Source: Micromonospora echinaurantiaca (lineage in GTDB: Bacteria > Actinomycetota > Actinomycetes > Mycobacteriales > Micromonosporaceae). From it: a stretch of DNA of 64,000 nucleotides. The DNA lies in the NCBI RefSeq assembly GCF_900090235.1, contig NZ_LT607750.1:4393001-4457000 (forward strand). Direction: 5' to 3'. The notes beneath the pieces were generated by a model. It searched no databases, was not told where the DNA came from, and saw nothing but the letters and a program-made list of their open reading frames with translations. Below are positions 24,916-33,130 of this stretch, in pieces. The first letter of the stretch is position 1. Each line of letters opens with the position of its first letter. The position numbers and the translations under genes are program-made.

Positions 24916-25626
24916 ATGGCCACCTGCGCGGACGTCCGTCATGACCTCGCCGGCCTCGCCGACCCGCGCCGGGCGGCGGAGGTCAGCCGGTTCCTGCAGA
25001 TGGTGCCGGGCGGGTACGGCGAGGGCGACCGGGCCATCGGTGTCCCGGTGCCGGAACAGCGCAGGGTGGCCGGCCGGTACTGGCGCGACCTGCCCCTGGC
25101 AGAAACCGGGAAGCTGCTGACCAGCGGTGTGCACGAGGAGCGGCTGACGGCGCTGTTCATCCTGGTGCGGAAGTTCGCCAAGGGCGACGACGAGGAACGG
25201 GGCCGGATCTTCGACCTGGTCCTGGCCAACACCGGCCACATCAACAACTGGGATCTGGTGGACTCGTCCGCGCCGTACATCGTCGGCCCCTGGCTGCTCG
25301 ACAAGGACCGCGGCGTCCTGGACCGGTTGGCCGGGTCGAGCCTGGTGTGGGACCGGAGGATCGCCGTCATGGCCACCTTCGCCTTCATCAGGGCCGGCGA
25401 CTTCGACTGGACCTTCCGGCTCGGTGAACGGCTGCTGCGCGACCCGCACGACCTCGTGCAGAAGGCGGTGGGTTGGATGCTGCGCGAGGTGGGCAACCGC
25501 GACCGAGCGGCGGAGGAGGCGTTCCTGGCCGGGCGTTACCGGGTCATGCCACGGGTCATGCTCCGGTACGCGATCGACAAGTTCGACCCGCAGCGACGCC
25601 GGGAGTACCTGTCCGGCGCGGTCTAG
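24916..25626 (+). CDS. DNA alkylation repair protein, AlkD type
   Basis: This 236-aa all-helical protein matches the AlkD HEAT-repeat DNA glycosylases that remove 3- and 7-alkylated purines. Typical segments are GVPVPEQRRVAGRYWRDL, LTALFILVRKFAKGD, NTGHINNWDLVDSSAPYIVG, SSLVWDRRIAVMATFAFIR and DLVQKAVGWMLREVG, ending MPRVMLRYAIDKFD. The aspartate in NNWDLVD and the tryptophans that contact DNA in relatives are present. It is divergent from the alpha/beta hydrolase with only 34 bp between starts and is followed by a hairpin in the convergent gap. Confidence 0.94.
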   Translation: MATCADVRHDLAGLADPRRAAEVSRFLQMVPGGYGEGDRAIGVPVPEQRRVAGRYWRDLPLAETGKLLTSGVHEERLTALFILVRKFAKGDDEERGRIFDLVLANTGHINNWDLVDSSAPYIVGPWLLDKDRGVLDRLAGSSLVWDRRIAVMATFAFIRAGDFDWTFRLGERLLRDPHDLVQKAVGWMLREVGNRDRAAEEAFLAGRYRVMPRVMLRYAIDKFDPQRRREYLSGAV

Positions 25627-25655
25627 CGGTCCGCGGGGACGCCGCGCCGTCCGGC

Positions 25656-25692
25656 GCCGGCCCACCCGAGGTCCGCACCTGGGGTGGCCGGC
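25656..25692. terminator. Imperfect hairpin between convergent genes
   Basis: GCCGGCCCACCC pairs with GGGGTGGCCGGC (one bulge) between AlkD (plus) and the DUF4267 gene (minus). It may be a bidirectional terminator. Confidence 0.4.
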
Positions 25693-25751
25693 GACGACAT
25701 CGCGCTGGTCCTCCTCCCGATCACCCCCGCCGTGGCGGGCGTGCCGAGCGG

Positions 25752-26129
25752 TTACCCGACAAGGAGGAGCACGCTGATCGCCAGCATCACCGCCGCGGTG
25801 GCGCCGTGGACGCCGTAGACGGCCGCCTTGGGCCCGTTGCTGCGCAGCACGATCAGCGCGTCGCCCACGGGTATGCCGGTGGCGGCCAGCATGAACCAGC
25901 CCAGCAGGTGGGGCGACCCATTGGCCAGCAGGATGAGGATGAAGAGGCCGGCGGCAATGTCGCGCGCGGCCTTGACGCCCAACCATGCCTGGAAGGTACG
26001 GTCCCCGGTCGGTGTGTCGGGGATGCCGAACCCGGCCGCGGCCTGCGGCGCCCTGAAGGCGTTTACGCCCATGACGATGACGCCGGCGCCGATCAGTCCG
26101 GCGAGCACGGTGGCGACGTTGGTGAGCAT
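25752..26129 (-). CDS. DUF4267-like membrane protein
   Basis: This 125-aa protein has four hydrophobic segments and matches the DUF4267 pattern: ATVLAGLIGAGVIVMGVNAF, then GFGIP and FQAWLGVKAARDIAAGLF, and finally GHGATA-like GVHGATAAVMLAISVLLL. I chose the ATG at 26127-26129 because GGGAGGAA precedes it at 5-6 bp; an in-frame upstream ATG lacks one. The function of the family is unknown. It is divergent from a TetR regulator whose two candidate operators lie between the genes, so it is probably the repressed target. Confidence 0.83.
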   Translation of the reverse strand: MLTNVATVLAGLIGAGVIVMGVNAFRAPQAAAGFGIPDTPTGDRTFQAWLGVKAARDIAAGLFILILLANGSPHLLGWFMLAATGIPVGDALIVLRSNGPKAAVYGVHGATAAVMLAISVLLLVG

Positions 26130-26162
26130 GATGCTTCCTCCCGATAGCAGCACGCAGGAACG

Positions 26163-26175
26163 CTAGCGGCGCTAG
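26163..26175. promoter_or_regulatory. TetR operator copy 1 (CTAGC-N3-GCTAG)
   Basis: CTAGC-GGC-GCTAG lies 33 bp upstream of the DUF4267 start. The same palindrome occurs at 26214-26226. The shared half-site in a TetR divergent region makes this a likely operator. Confidence 0.6.
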
Positions 26176-26213
26176 TTGTCTTGCCGACGATAGCCGTACC
26201 TTCGACAGGATGT

Positions 26214-26226
26214 CTAGCGTTGCTAG
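26214..26226. promoter_or_regulatory. TetR operator copy 2 (CTAGC-N3-GCTAG)
   Basis: CTAGC-GTT-GCTAG ends 9 bp before the TetR start codon. It shares the half-site CTAGC with copy 1, with centres 51 bp apart. Its position fits autorepression. Confidence 0.6.
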
Positions 26227-26235
26227 GATCACCAC

Positions 26236-26814
26236 ATGTCCGCCATCAAGCAGCGCCGTGAACGTGAACGCGCCCAGCGCCATCAGCTGATCATCACCGC
26301 GGCCCGCGAACTCGCCGAGGCCGAAGGCTGGGAGGCGGTGACGACGCGCCGGCTCGCTGAGCGCGTCGAGTACAGCCAGCCCGTGCTCTACAGCCACTTC
26401 ACCGGCAAGGACGACATCGTCCGCGCCGTCGCGATCGACGGCTTCGGCGAACTCGCCGCCCAGCTACGCCGCGCTCGGCTGGCCCACCCCGAGCCGCAGC
26501 AGGCGCTGCACGCCGTCTGCCGCGCCTACCTGGAGTTCGCCACCGAGCGGCCTGCCCTCTACCAGGCCATGTTCGTCATGCCCACCGACGTGAAGTTCGC
26601 GCACGCCGAGACCCCACCCCCACTGCGCGCCGCCTTCGACGAGTTCGTCAGCTGCTTCCGCCCGGACAACCCGCGACGCGAACTGTTCGCCGAGGTCATC
26701 TGGAGCGCACTGCACGGCATAGCCACCCTGTCCGCCAGCGGCCGCATTCCCTCGGACGTTCAGGAGGAGCGACTCCACTTCCTCATCACCCGGCTCGCCG
26801 ACACCCCGAGCTGA
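26236..26814 (+). CDS. TetR/AcrR-family repressor
   Basis: This 192-aa regulator has the N-terminal TetR HTH at residues 15-62 (IITAARELAEAEGWEAVTTR, then RLAERVEYSQPVLYSHF) and an all-helical C-terminal ligand domain resembling the TetR_C_13/WHG group (YLEFATERPALYQAMFVM..., FAEVIWSALHGIATLSASGRI). It probably represses itself and the divergent DUF4267 gene through the two CTAGC-N3-GCTAG palindromes. The ligand is unknown. Confidence 0.93.
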   Translation: MSAIKQRRERERAQRHQLIITAARELAEAEGWEAVTTRRLAERVEYSQPVLYSHFTGKDDIVRAVAIDGFGELAAQLRRARLAHPEPQQALHAVCRAYLEFATERPALYQAMFVMPTDVKFAHAETPPPLRAAFDEFVSCFRPDNPRRELFAEVIWSALHGIATLSASGRIPSDVQEERLHFLITRLADTPS

Positions 26815-26835
26815 CCGGCACACCCTGAATCGGGC

Positions 26836-26853
26836 TCCTTGGAAGGCCAAGGA
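26836..26853. terminator. Short hairpin after the TetR gene
   Basis: A 7-bp stem TCCTTGG/CCAAGGA with a 4-nt loop lies 21 bp beyond the TetR stop, between convergent genes. It is a weak terminator candidate. Confidence 0.4.
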
Positions 26854-26974
26854 TCGCCGAGCCGTCCCCGGCCGGTGGACAGCTCGCCGACAAGCCCACC
26901 TCGCGGGACGCGACCCGGTGCCCGCGCCATCCGCCGGCCTCGGCACGAGGCGCGGACGTCGCGGCGCCCGACGG

Positions 26975-27307
26975 TCACTTGGCCGGCAGGCCCCGGGTGT
27001 GGGTGATGCCCCGGTCGACCCAGCGGCGCAGGTCGCCGTCCGTCGCGCAGGCCGACGGCTCGACGGTGATCCAGCCGCGCAGGGGCCGATCGCGCATCCG
27101 CGTCGGGTGGGCGCCGGGCTCGGCCAGCAGCCGCTCGGACCACGCCGGGTCGACCCGGACCATCAAGCCACCCTCGCCGCGGATCACCACGGCCATGTTG
27201 CCGTTGAGCAGCAACGCCAGGCCGCCGAACATCCGCCGCTCGCCGATCCCGGGCTCCCGCCCGAGCAGGCTCCGTACCCGGTTCGCGAGATCCTCGTCGT
27301 ACGCCAT
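26975..27307 (-). CDS. TfoX/Sxy N-terminal domain protein
   Basis: This 110-aa protein matches the stand-alone TfoX N-terminal domain. It opens MAYDEDLANRVRSLLG, continues with ERRMFGGLALLLNGNMAVVI and RGEGGLMVRVDPAW, and ends WVDRGITHTRGLP. In gamma-proteobacteria the domain is part of a competence regulator; in actinomycetes the short forms have no proven role. The ATG at 27305-27307 is preceded by a GGGG tract. The open frame extends upstream, but that part is compositional noise. Confidence 0.88.
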   Translation of the reverse strand: MAYDEDLANRVRSLLGREPGIGERRMFGGLALLLNGNMAVVIRGEGGLMVRVDPAWSERLLAEPGAHPTRMRDRPLRGWITVEPSACATDGDLRRWVDRGITHTRGLPAK

Positions 27308-27826
27308 CCCCGCATCCTGGCACCAGGCTGTGACGCTCGGCCCGACGTACGACGACGCCGGCCTCGGCCGATGCCACCACGGCGGTCGCCGAGGACGAGC
27401 TGGCCACCGCCGGCGGGTGACCCGGCTGGCCGCATGCCAAGCGGCATGCGCCCGGTAGGCCCACGAGGGGCGGCACCCGGTGGTGCCGTGGTCGGCGCAT
27501 CCGTGCACGGCGAGACCACGAACCGACCAGAAAAGATCATTGCCGGGCGGAGTCGGGTGGCAGTACGGTCGGGAGCGTGACTGCCGGGTCGGCCATGGGC
27601 CACGAGCGGACAGGGCACCCGGCTACCTCGTGAGCCGCGGGCGGGCCCGCGGCCCGCCGACCCCGCCACAGGTCCGCCGCCACGCGCGCATGCTCGCGCG
27701 CCGTCCCCGTGCCCCGCGCCGGGTGACCACCACCGTTCTCTCCCTCGCGCCGGCCCGACCACGGGCGGCGGGCGCGACCTCCGTGCGGCCACCGATCGGC
27801 CGTACGCCCTCGACCGAAAGCAGCGC
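27308..27826. other. Divergent intergenic region, no supported gene
   Basis: This 519-bp region lies between the TfoX-like gene (minus) and the deazaflavin reductase (plus). The only clear structure is the 8-bp stem CGCATGCC-AAGC-GGCATGCG at 27431-27450. Frames on both strands are Arg/Pro/Gly-rich without RBS or domain signal. Confidence 0.55.
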
Positions 27827-28660
27827 ATGCCCAACGACTTCAACCAGCAGATCATCGACGAGTTCCGGGCCAACTCCGGCCAGGTCGGCGGCCCCTTCGC
27901 GGGCGGCCGGCTCATCCTGCTCACCACCACCGGGGCGCGCACCGGCACCCCGCACACCACCCCGGTCGGCTACCTGCCCGACGGCGGGGAGCGGATCCTG
28001 GTGATCGCCTCCGCCGGCGGCGCACCGCGACACCCCGACTGGTACCACAACCTGGTGGCCGACCCGCAGGTCACCGTCGAGGACGGCGTCTTCACCTACC
28101 AGGCTCGCGCCGAGATGCTGACCGGCGCCGACCGCGACAGCGTCTTCGCCCGCGCGGTGGAAGCCGACCCCGGCTGGGCCGCGTACCAGGAGAAGACCAG
28201 CCGGGTCATCCCCGTGGTGGCGCTGTACCGCGTGGCCGGCGGACCGCCCAACGCCCCGTCCCTCGGCGCGGGCCTCAAGCTGCTGCACGACGCGTTCCGG
28301 CGGGAACTCGCACTGATCCGCGCCGAGGTGGCCCGCTCCGGGCCCCGGCTGGGCGCCCAGCTGCGGATCAACTGCCTGACCGTCTGCCAGGGACTGCACC
28401 ACCACCACACGATGGAAGACACCGGCCTGTTCCCCGCCCTCGACCAGCAACGTCCGGACCTGGCCGCGACGCTGACCCGGTTGCGGGCGGAACACCAGCG
28501 GATAGCCGAACTGCTGGAACAGCTGCACGGGGTGCTGGCCGACGCCGCCATCGACCCGGACGAGCTGCGCCGGCGGGTCGACCACCTCACCGACGAACTC
28601 GAACAACACCTGACCTACGAGGAGGAACAACTGATCCCCGTCCTCGACGGCACCCGCTGA
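27827..28660 (+). CDS. Fusion of a deazaflavin (F420)-dependent nitroreductase domain and a hemerythrin domain
   Basis: This 277-aa protein joins two domains. Residues 1-135 match the Ddn-type nitroreductase family: LILLTTTGARTGTPHTTPVG, then AGGAPRHPDWYHNLVADPQV, which bind the F420 phosphate and ring in relatives. Residues 148-277 form a hemerythrin-like four-helix bundle with iron-ligand candidates in LLHDAFRREL, HHHHTMEDTGLFPAL, LRAEHQRI and EQHLTYEEEQLIPVL. The fusion links an F420H2 reductase to a di-iron oxygen or nitric-oxide sensor site and may respond to redox gases (inference). The ATG is supported by the domain start; the upstream RBS is weak (GAAAG). Confidence 0.9.
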   Translation: MPNDFNQQIIDEFRANSGQVGGPFAGGRLILLTTTGARTGTPHTTPVGYLPDGGERILVIASAGGAPRHPDWYHNLVADPQVTVEDGVFTYQARAEMLTGADRDSVFARAVEADPGWAAYQEKTSRVIPVVALYRVAGGPPNAPSLGAGLKLLHDAFRRELALIRAEVARSGPRLGAQLRINCLTVCQGLHHHHTMEDTGLFPALDQQRPDLAATLTRLRAEHQRIAELLEQLHGVLADAAIDPDELRRRVDHLTDELEQHLTYEEEQLIPVLDGTR

Positions 28661-28685
28661 ACCCAGCGGATCCGACGGGTTCAGC
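28656..28685. terminator. Bidirectional hairpin terminator
   Basis: A perfect 9-bp stem GCTGAACCC/GGGTTCAGC with a 12-nt loop overlaps the plus-strand stop codon and ends just before the stop of the minus-strand PH-like remnant. Confidence 0.6.
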
Positions 28686-29200
28686 TCACCCTTCGTACGG
28701 CAGACGCGGCGGCGCGCCCGCTGACATCCGTCGGTGCTCGCGGGCGCGCCGTTCGAGGTACGCCGCGACGACGTCCGCCCGGGTCTCCCGCCCGAGCCAA
28801 CGGCTCAGGTTCGACCGCTGCGGCGCGGGGGCCACCACTCGGCTGCCATCGACGCAGGTGATGGTGATCCCGTGATAGCCCGCGTCACACCGCACGACGG
28901 CTGACCATGGGACGCGGATCGTGCGCCACTGCCCGCGCAGGATCAGCCCCTCCGGGCCGGCGGACAGCCGAGGATGGAAGTTTCGCCGCCACATGGCGAA
29001 TCCGAGCAAGCCGTAAGGGCCCCGATGGCGAGCGGCGCGAGCAGGTTCCCGTCGGGGGCGGTGGCTTGCCAGAAGAAGAACACGACCACCACCACGGCCA
29101 TGCCGCCGATCAACAGTCCGGCCATGATCCGCGTCGCGAGGCCCAGTCGCCATACCCGCACCTCCGCCAGGTCGCTCGGCAAGGTCGCCCCTCCATCCAT
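28686..29200 (-). pseudogene. PH-domain-like membrane protein, interrupted by a frameshift
   Basis: Two frames together make a plausible small membrane protein of about 170 aa. The N-terminal part (MDGGATLPSDLAEV..., then the helix IMAGLLIGGMAVVVVVFFFW and PLAIGAL) is in one frame. The rest (YGLLGFAMWRRNFHPRLSA, GPEGLILRGQWRTIRVPWSA, then CVDGSRVVAPAP) is in another. The switch falls at about 29013-29018; restoring one base there gives AIGALYGLLGFAMWRR, a natural second helix. The C-terminal part looks like the bacterial PH domain found in actinobacterial membrane proteins. Either a real inactivating deletion or a sequencing error is possible. Confidence 0.6.
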
Positions 29201-29623
29201 CCGACTCGGGCACAGCACCGGCACGCCGCACCCGTGGCACCATCATCGGGCACCGTCGCTCATCGGAGGGGCGGCGAAGCCCGAGGACTCGACGTGAGCG
29301 GCACAACGCCATGCAGACCGTGCCGGAACTCCTGGTCCGGGCACAGGTCCTAGTTGGCGCCACCTCCATCGGGTCGCCTTGACGATCCAAGGATGACGCC
29401 TAGGTCGAGCGGCTCGCCGGTCGGTACGCGCACGGCTGGACATGGTCCTGACCTCGTCCTGAGACCACGACCTGCTGCCGCGGCGGCCGGGCCCCGGCCC
29501 CGGTGACCGCGTCCTGACGCACCCGCGCGCCGCCGCTCAGCCGAGCGTCCAACCGGTCGCAACCCGACCGGGAGGGAGGGCGTGTATCCGGATATCGCAG
29601 TCCACGCTGATACCGGAGGAACG
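29201..29623. other. Intergenic region with repeated GTCCTGA motifs
   Basis: This 423-bp region separates the PH-like remnant from a lipoprotein gene. It holds GTCCTGA at 29445, 29456 and 29511, spaced 11 and 55 bp apart, so all are on one helix face. No gene is supported here. Confidence 0.45.
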
Positions 29624-30094
29624 ATGAACCTGACAGCTCTGCGCACCCTCGCGCCCCTGGCCGTACTGGCAGGGCTGGCCGCCTGCACCACGACCTCACC
29701 CGCCCCCGTGGCCGGGTCCAGCACACCGTCACCCACGCTCGCCTCCACTGCGGCGCCATCCACCTCCAGCAATGCGCCGCCGGCCCAGAGCGCACCGTCC
29801 GCCACCCCGGCCACCACCGGGTCCGCCTGCCCGGTCAGTGCCGCGACCCTGCAGCGGGCGTCGGGGCTCGCGGACACCCACCGGATCGACCCGGCTCACA
29901 TCAGGTGCGCGGGCCGGTGGGCCACGGCCGGTGTGATCGCTGCCGACCCGCGGATGCAGGGCGACGGCGTGCTGCTGTTCGAGTACTCGGCCGGTAGGTG
30001 GAAGAAGCTGGGTGAGGGCAGCGCGCTCGAATGCAGCCCGTTCGGCATCCCGAAGAAGCTCGGCGACCAGGTCGGCTGCCGCGACATCGGCTGA
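29624..30094 (+). CDS. Small secreted lipoprotein
   Basis: This 156-aa lipoprotein has a signal peptide ending in the lipobox LAAC (MNLTALRTLAPLAVLAGLAAC), so Cys21 should be lipidated and the protein anchored outside the membrane. A Ser/Thr/Pro/Ala linker (residues 22-70) precedes a compact domain (70-156) with four cysteines (CPVS, IRCAG, LECSP, VGCRD). The pattern ADPRMQGDGVLLFEYSAGRWKKLGEGS resembles small actinobacterial surface domains. The ATG at 29624 has a good RBS (GGAGGA). The function is unknown. Confidence 0.82.
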   Translation: MNLTALRTLAPLAVLAGLAACTTTSPAPVAGSSTPSPTLASTAAPSTSSNAPPAQSAPSATPATTGSACPVSAATLQRASGLADTHRIDPAHIRCAGRWATAGVIAADPRMQGDGVLLFEYSAGRWKKLGEGSALECSPFGIPKKLGDQVGCRDIG

Positions 30095-30137
30095 GCCACC
30101 ACCGACCGCCTGGGCAACTCGGCGGCCAGCGGTCAGG

Positions 30138-30659
30138 ATGGGTGCCGTGACTGTCGTTCGTGGCCTGGCCTTCGATGCATCCCGTGCCCTCGGAGCCATC
30201 ACGGCACTCCTGACCGGACCGATCCCGTCCGCGGGCAACCCCACCCTGATCGACTCCGATCCGCACACCGGCGAGTGGCTGGCGACCCGTGGTGGCGGCT
30301 TCGTCCTCGCGCCGCTGTGGGAGGGGCCGGACCTCATCGGCCTGCGGGACCCGGAGTGGACCGAGCAGCTCGAGCTCGGCGACCGACACCTGGCCACCTT
30401 GGCGGGGACGTTGGATGGGCGGTGGGGGCCGCACCGCCTCCTCACCATCGACCACCTCATCCGCAATCCGCAGGCGGACCGTCCGCCGGTCTACGAGGCG
30501 TTGCTTCGGCAGGACCTCTACGGCGACCTGCACGTCTGGGCGCCCGACCAGGCGGACGACCGGCGCCTCGCCCTCGTCCTCGGGCACAGCGACGGCGACC
30601 AGCCCCTCACGCTCGCCGCGCTGGTCACCGCCGGCCCTCTCCCCGAACTGCCCGACTGA
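30138..30659 (+). CDS. Hypothetical cytosolic protein
   Basis: This protein of 173 aa has no signal peptide or membrane segment and I do not recognise it. It starts MGAVTVVRGLAFDASRALGA and continues with alternating strand/helix regions (GGGFVLAPLWEGPDLIGLRD, LLTIDHLIRNPQADRP). Codon use is normal for the window. The start may be the ATG at 30138 or the GTG at 30147; the GTG has AGGA about 9 bp upstream. It lies 43 bp after the lipoprotein and may share its transcript. Confidence 0.65.
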   Translation: MGAVTVVRGLAFDASRALGAITALLTGPIPSAGNPTLIDSDPHTGEWLATRGGGFVLAPLWEGPDLIGLRDPEWTEQLELGDRHLATLAGTLDGRWGPHRLLTIDHLIRNPQADRPPVYEALLRQDLYGDLHVWAPDQADDRRLALVLGHSDGDQPLTLAALVTAGPLPELPD

Positions 30660-30781
30660 CCGGGGGCTGCCGCGTCCCCGGACGGGTGCCGGGCACCTGA
30701 ACGCCTGCGCCGTGAGCCACGCCGTAAGGCGCGTTGAGCACTGGGATCCGTGGGTGGCGTCATCCTGCGATCATCGGTGCC

Positions 30782-32020
30782 ATGCGCTGCAAGGTTGCCG
30801 TGACGCTGGCCGTTGTCCTGCTGGCGTCGGGGTGCACCGGCACGGGTGCCGGCACGAGCACCTCGTCATCACCCTCGGAACCCTCCGTGACCGCCGCCAG
30901 CGGGTCACCCGAAGCCGTCGTCACCGACCCGCCGGCGCCGACCTGGCGCCTGGCCACGCTGCCGGAGCTGGCCGGGCCGACCAGCGTGCTGTGGGACGTC
31001 GTGTCGGTGGACGCCACGCACGCGTGGGCCGTCGGCAGCGAGGCCTACTCGCCCGAACAGCCGAACGACACCGGCACCCCGTTGATCCTCGAGTGGAACG
31101 GGACGCGCTGGGCCCGCGCGGCACTACCGGCGATCGCCTGGCACGGTCGGTTCGACCTCGTCGCGGCCGACTCGCCCTCGAACGTCTGGGCGGTTGGCAG
31201 CACGGCCGCCGCCGGCCCGGAGGACCAGGTCACGCACATCCTGCACTACGACGGGACCGCCTGGCGCGAGGTGCCGTTCCCACGGGGCACCGGCGGGAAC
31301 TACGAGCTGATCACCGGACTGACCGTCGTAAGCGGGCACACCTGGGTGGTGGGCAATCGCCAGAGCGAGGTGATCATCGAGCAGTGGGACGGCCGGTCCT
31401 GGCGGTCACACCAGTCGCCCGCCGAATGCCGCACCGGCGGCACGTCCTTCGGTGGCATGCCGAACTTTTGCACGGTCACCGCGATCAAAGCCTTCCGCCC
31501 GGATGACGTCTGGGCCGCCGGCAACGGCGCGTGGCAGGGGTTCAACGGCCCGCTGCTCTTCCACTGGAACGGCTCAGGCTGGCGTACGGTCCAGGTCGGC
31601 ATCAACGAGCAGGAATCCTCGTTCGAAACGCTCGCGGGTCGCTCGTCCGGCGAACTGTGGGCGGTCGGCGACAGGGGGCTGGCGGTACGCGGCGGCGGTG
31701 GAGCCTTCGAGGTGCTCCGGGACGCGCCAGGAGGGGCACTGCCCGACATGGCGACCGACCCGGCCGGAATGCCGTGGCTGATCGAGAACTCCCCGGCGCC
31801 GAGCGCGGCGCTCGCCACGTACAGCAATGGCGCGTGGGTCGACATGCCCGCGCCGCAGCCGTCGGATGCGATCGGCATGAGTCTGCACGGGATTGCCGGG
31901 ACCCCGGGCAGCCCGCTGATGTTCGCGGTGGGAGCGGCCGATCTCCCCACCAGCCCGCGCTACCTGCGGGCGGTCGTGCTCGAGTACGCGCCAGCCCCGT
32001 CGACCGACTCGCGCGCCTGA
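30782..32020 (+). CDS. Lipoprotein with beta-propeller-like repeats
   Basis: This 412-aa lipoprotein has the signal peptide and lipobox LASGC (Cys at about residue 18) and then a Ser/Thr-rich linker. The body consists of repeats of about 50 residues with the pattern [AD]-x-W-A-V-G and W-N-G-x-x-W: HAWAVGS...LEWNGTRW, NVWAVGS...HYDGTAW, HTWVVGN...QWDGRSW, DVWAAGN...HWNGSGW and ELWAVGD. Such repeats form beta-propellers in secreted actinobacterial proteins and usually bind ligands. No catalytic motif is visible. The ATG at 30782 places the signal peptide correctly. Confidence 0.85.
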   Translation: MRCKVAVTLAVVLLASGCTGTGAGTSTSSSPSEPSVTAASGSPEAVVTDPPAPTWRLATLPELAGPTSVLWDVVSVDATHAWAVGSEAYSPEQPNDTGTPLILEWNGTRWARAALPAIAWHGRFDLVAADSPSNVWAVGSTAAAGPEDQVTHILHYDGTAWREVPFPRGTGGNYELITGLTVVSGHTWVVGNRQSEVIIEQWDGRSWRSHQSPAECRTGGTSFGGMPNFCTVTAIKAFRPDDVWAAGNGAWQGFNGPLLFHWNGSGWRTVQVGINEQESSFETLAGRSSGELWAVGDRGLAVRGGGGAFEVLRDAPGGALPDMATDPAGMPWLIENSPAPSAALATYSNGAWVDMPAPQPSDAIGMSLHGIAGTPGSPLMFAVGAADLPTSPRYLRAVVLEYAPAPSTDSRA

Positions 32021-32127
32021 CCCGGTCCGATCCGGGCGTGAACGGGACCGGAGTTACCGGGACGGCTCGGGCGGCACGGCAGTTCTCCGACCCGAAGCGT
32101 GTCGGGCAGGTCGCCGGTCCGGTGCTG

Positions 32128-32898
32128 TCACGTGCGGTAGTAGAAGTCGGCGGCCTCGTCAGCATGTGCCGGAGCGCTGATCTTCAGGGGCTTCCCGTGA
32201 TCACTCATCGTTGTGGTCATCGTCAACGTCGGGCCCTCCCTGGAGGTCAACTCCACCCTGATCGAGGTGACCCAGCCCTGGTCGTCGGTGACGATCGTGA
32301 AGGGCGACAGGGGTGTGCCGATCGAGACGATGCTCGGGGCGCCTACCGGGAGGAAGGACTTGGTGTCCTTGCCGTCGGGGTCGAAACGGCCGGTGTAGGT
32401 GTGCTGGTCGGTGCGGTGCGCCGAGGTGATCGACGAGGTGAATGCCGTCAGGCCGGTCGGGTCGGCCCAGTCGAAGCGCAGGAAGGGATCGTCGCGCTTC
32501 ACCCGCTTCAGATCGACGTGCACCCAGTTCTTCTCGTCGGACGGCCGTACGTAACTATCGGTGCCGATCACGATCCGGCTTCCCGCCGACGGGTGCTTTC
32601 CGCCGGTGACCGCGATGGTGGCCTGGAAGCGGCGCTTCTTCGGATCGAAGGCGCCGGTGCCCTTGACGTTCTGCCTCTCGGGCAGGCTGCCGCTCACCGC
32701 GTACCGGTGGGCGACCCCCTGCGACCGTTGCAGTGCCTCGACCAGTTCGGTACGGGCGTCGGGCGTCGGGGACGGCGCTACGGTGGCGCCCTGGGTCGGT
32801 TTCTCGGCGGGGCTGGGCTCCGGCGTCCCGCTGCATCCGCCAGCCAGGAGCAGGCTGCCGGTCAGGACGAGCGTGAGCAGGATGCTGTGCTTTCTCAT
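32128..32898 (-). CDS. Lipoprotein, LolA/LppX-like fold possible
   Basis: This 256-aa lipoprotein has a strong signal peptide (MRKHSILLTLVLTGSLLLAG) and lipobox GGCSG. After a Pro/Thr-rich linker it contains a beta-rich domain of about 190 residues (YAVSGSLPERQNVKGTGAFD, RFQATIAVTGGK, SRIVIGTDSYVRPSDEKNWV..., TYTGRFDPDG..., FTIVTDDQGWVTSIRVEL). This series resembles the LolA/LppX-like open barrel of actinobacterial lipoproteins such as the LprG group, which bind lipids or other hydrophobic ligands. That assignment is tentative. GGGGGAA precedes the ATG. It is convergent with the propeller lipoprotein. Confidence 0.8.
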   Translation of the reverse strand: MRKHSILLTLVLTGSLLLAGGCSGTPEPSPAEKPTQGATVAPSPTPDARTELVEALQRSQGVAHRYAVSGSLPERQNVKGTGAFDPKKRRFQATIAVTGGKHPSAGSRIVIGTDSYVRPSDEKNWVHVDLKRVKRDDPFLRFDWADPTGLTAFTSSITSAHRTDQHTYTGRFDPDGKDTKSFLPVGAPSIVSIGTPLSPFTIVTDDQGWVTSIRVELTSREGPTLTMTTTMSDHGKPLKISAPAHADEAADFYYRT

Positions 32899-33113
32899 CT
32901 GTGTTCCCCCGTGGACCGCCGGCTGGTAGCCAGGACAAGGAACGATAGCCGACGCCGTCAGCGCCGGACGCACCTTGACGGCGGACCGGCAGAGACACAC
33001 GACAGCCGTCTGCCGCAAGTGGGTCGGCGCCGTCCTCAGCGACAACCTCTCGCCTGACTCACTCCCCGCTGCCGGCTGCGGCACAGCCCCCGAGCCGCGC
33101 GAAGGCAGGGATG

Positions 33114-33125
33114 GTTTTCGAAAAC
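33114..33125. promoter_or_regulatory. AT-rich 12-bp perfect palindrome
   Basis: GTTTTCGAAAAC stands out from its GC-rich surroundings. It lies just beyond the end of the SMI1/KNR4-like gene and more than 200 bp upstream of the lipoprotein on the same strand. It could be a repressor site, but short palindromes can arise by chance. Confidence 0.3.
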
Positions 33126-33130
33126 GCCGG

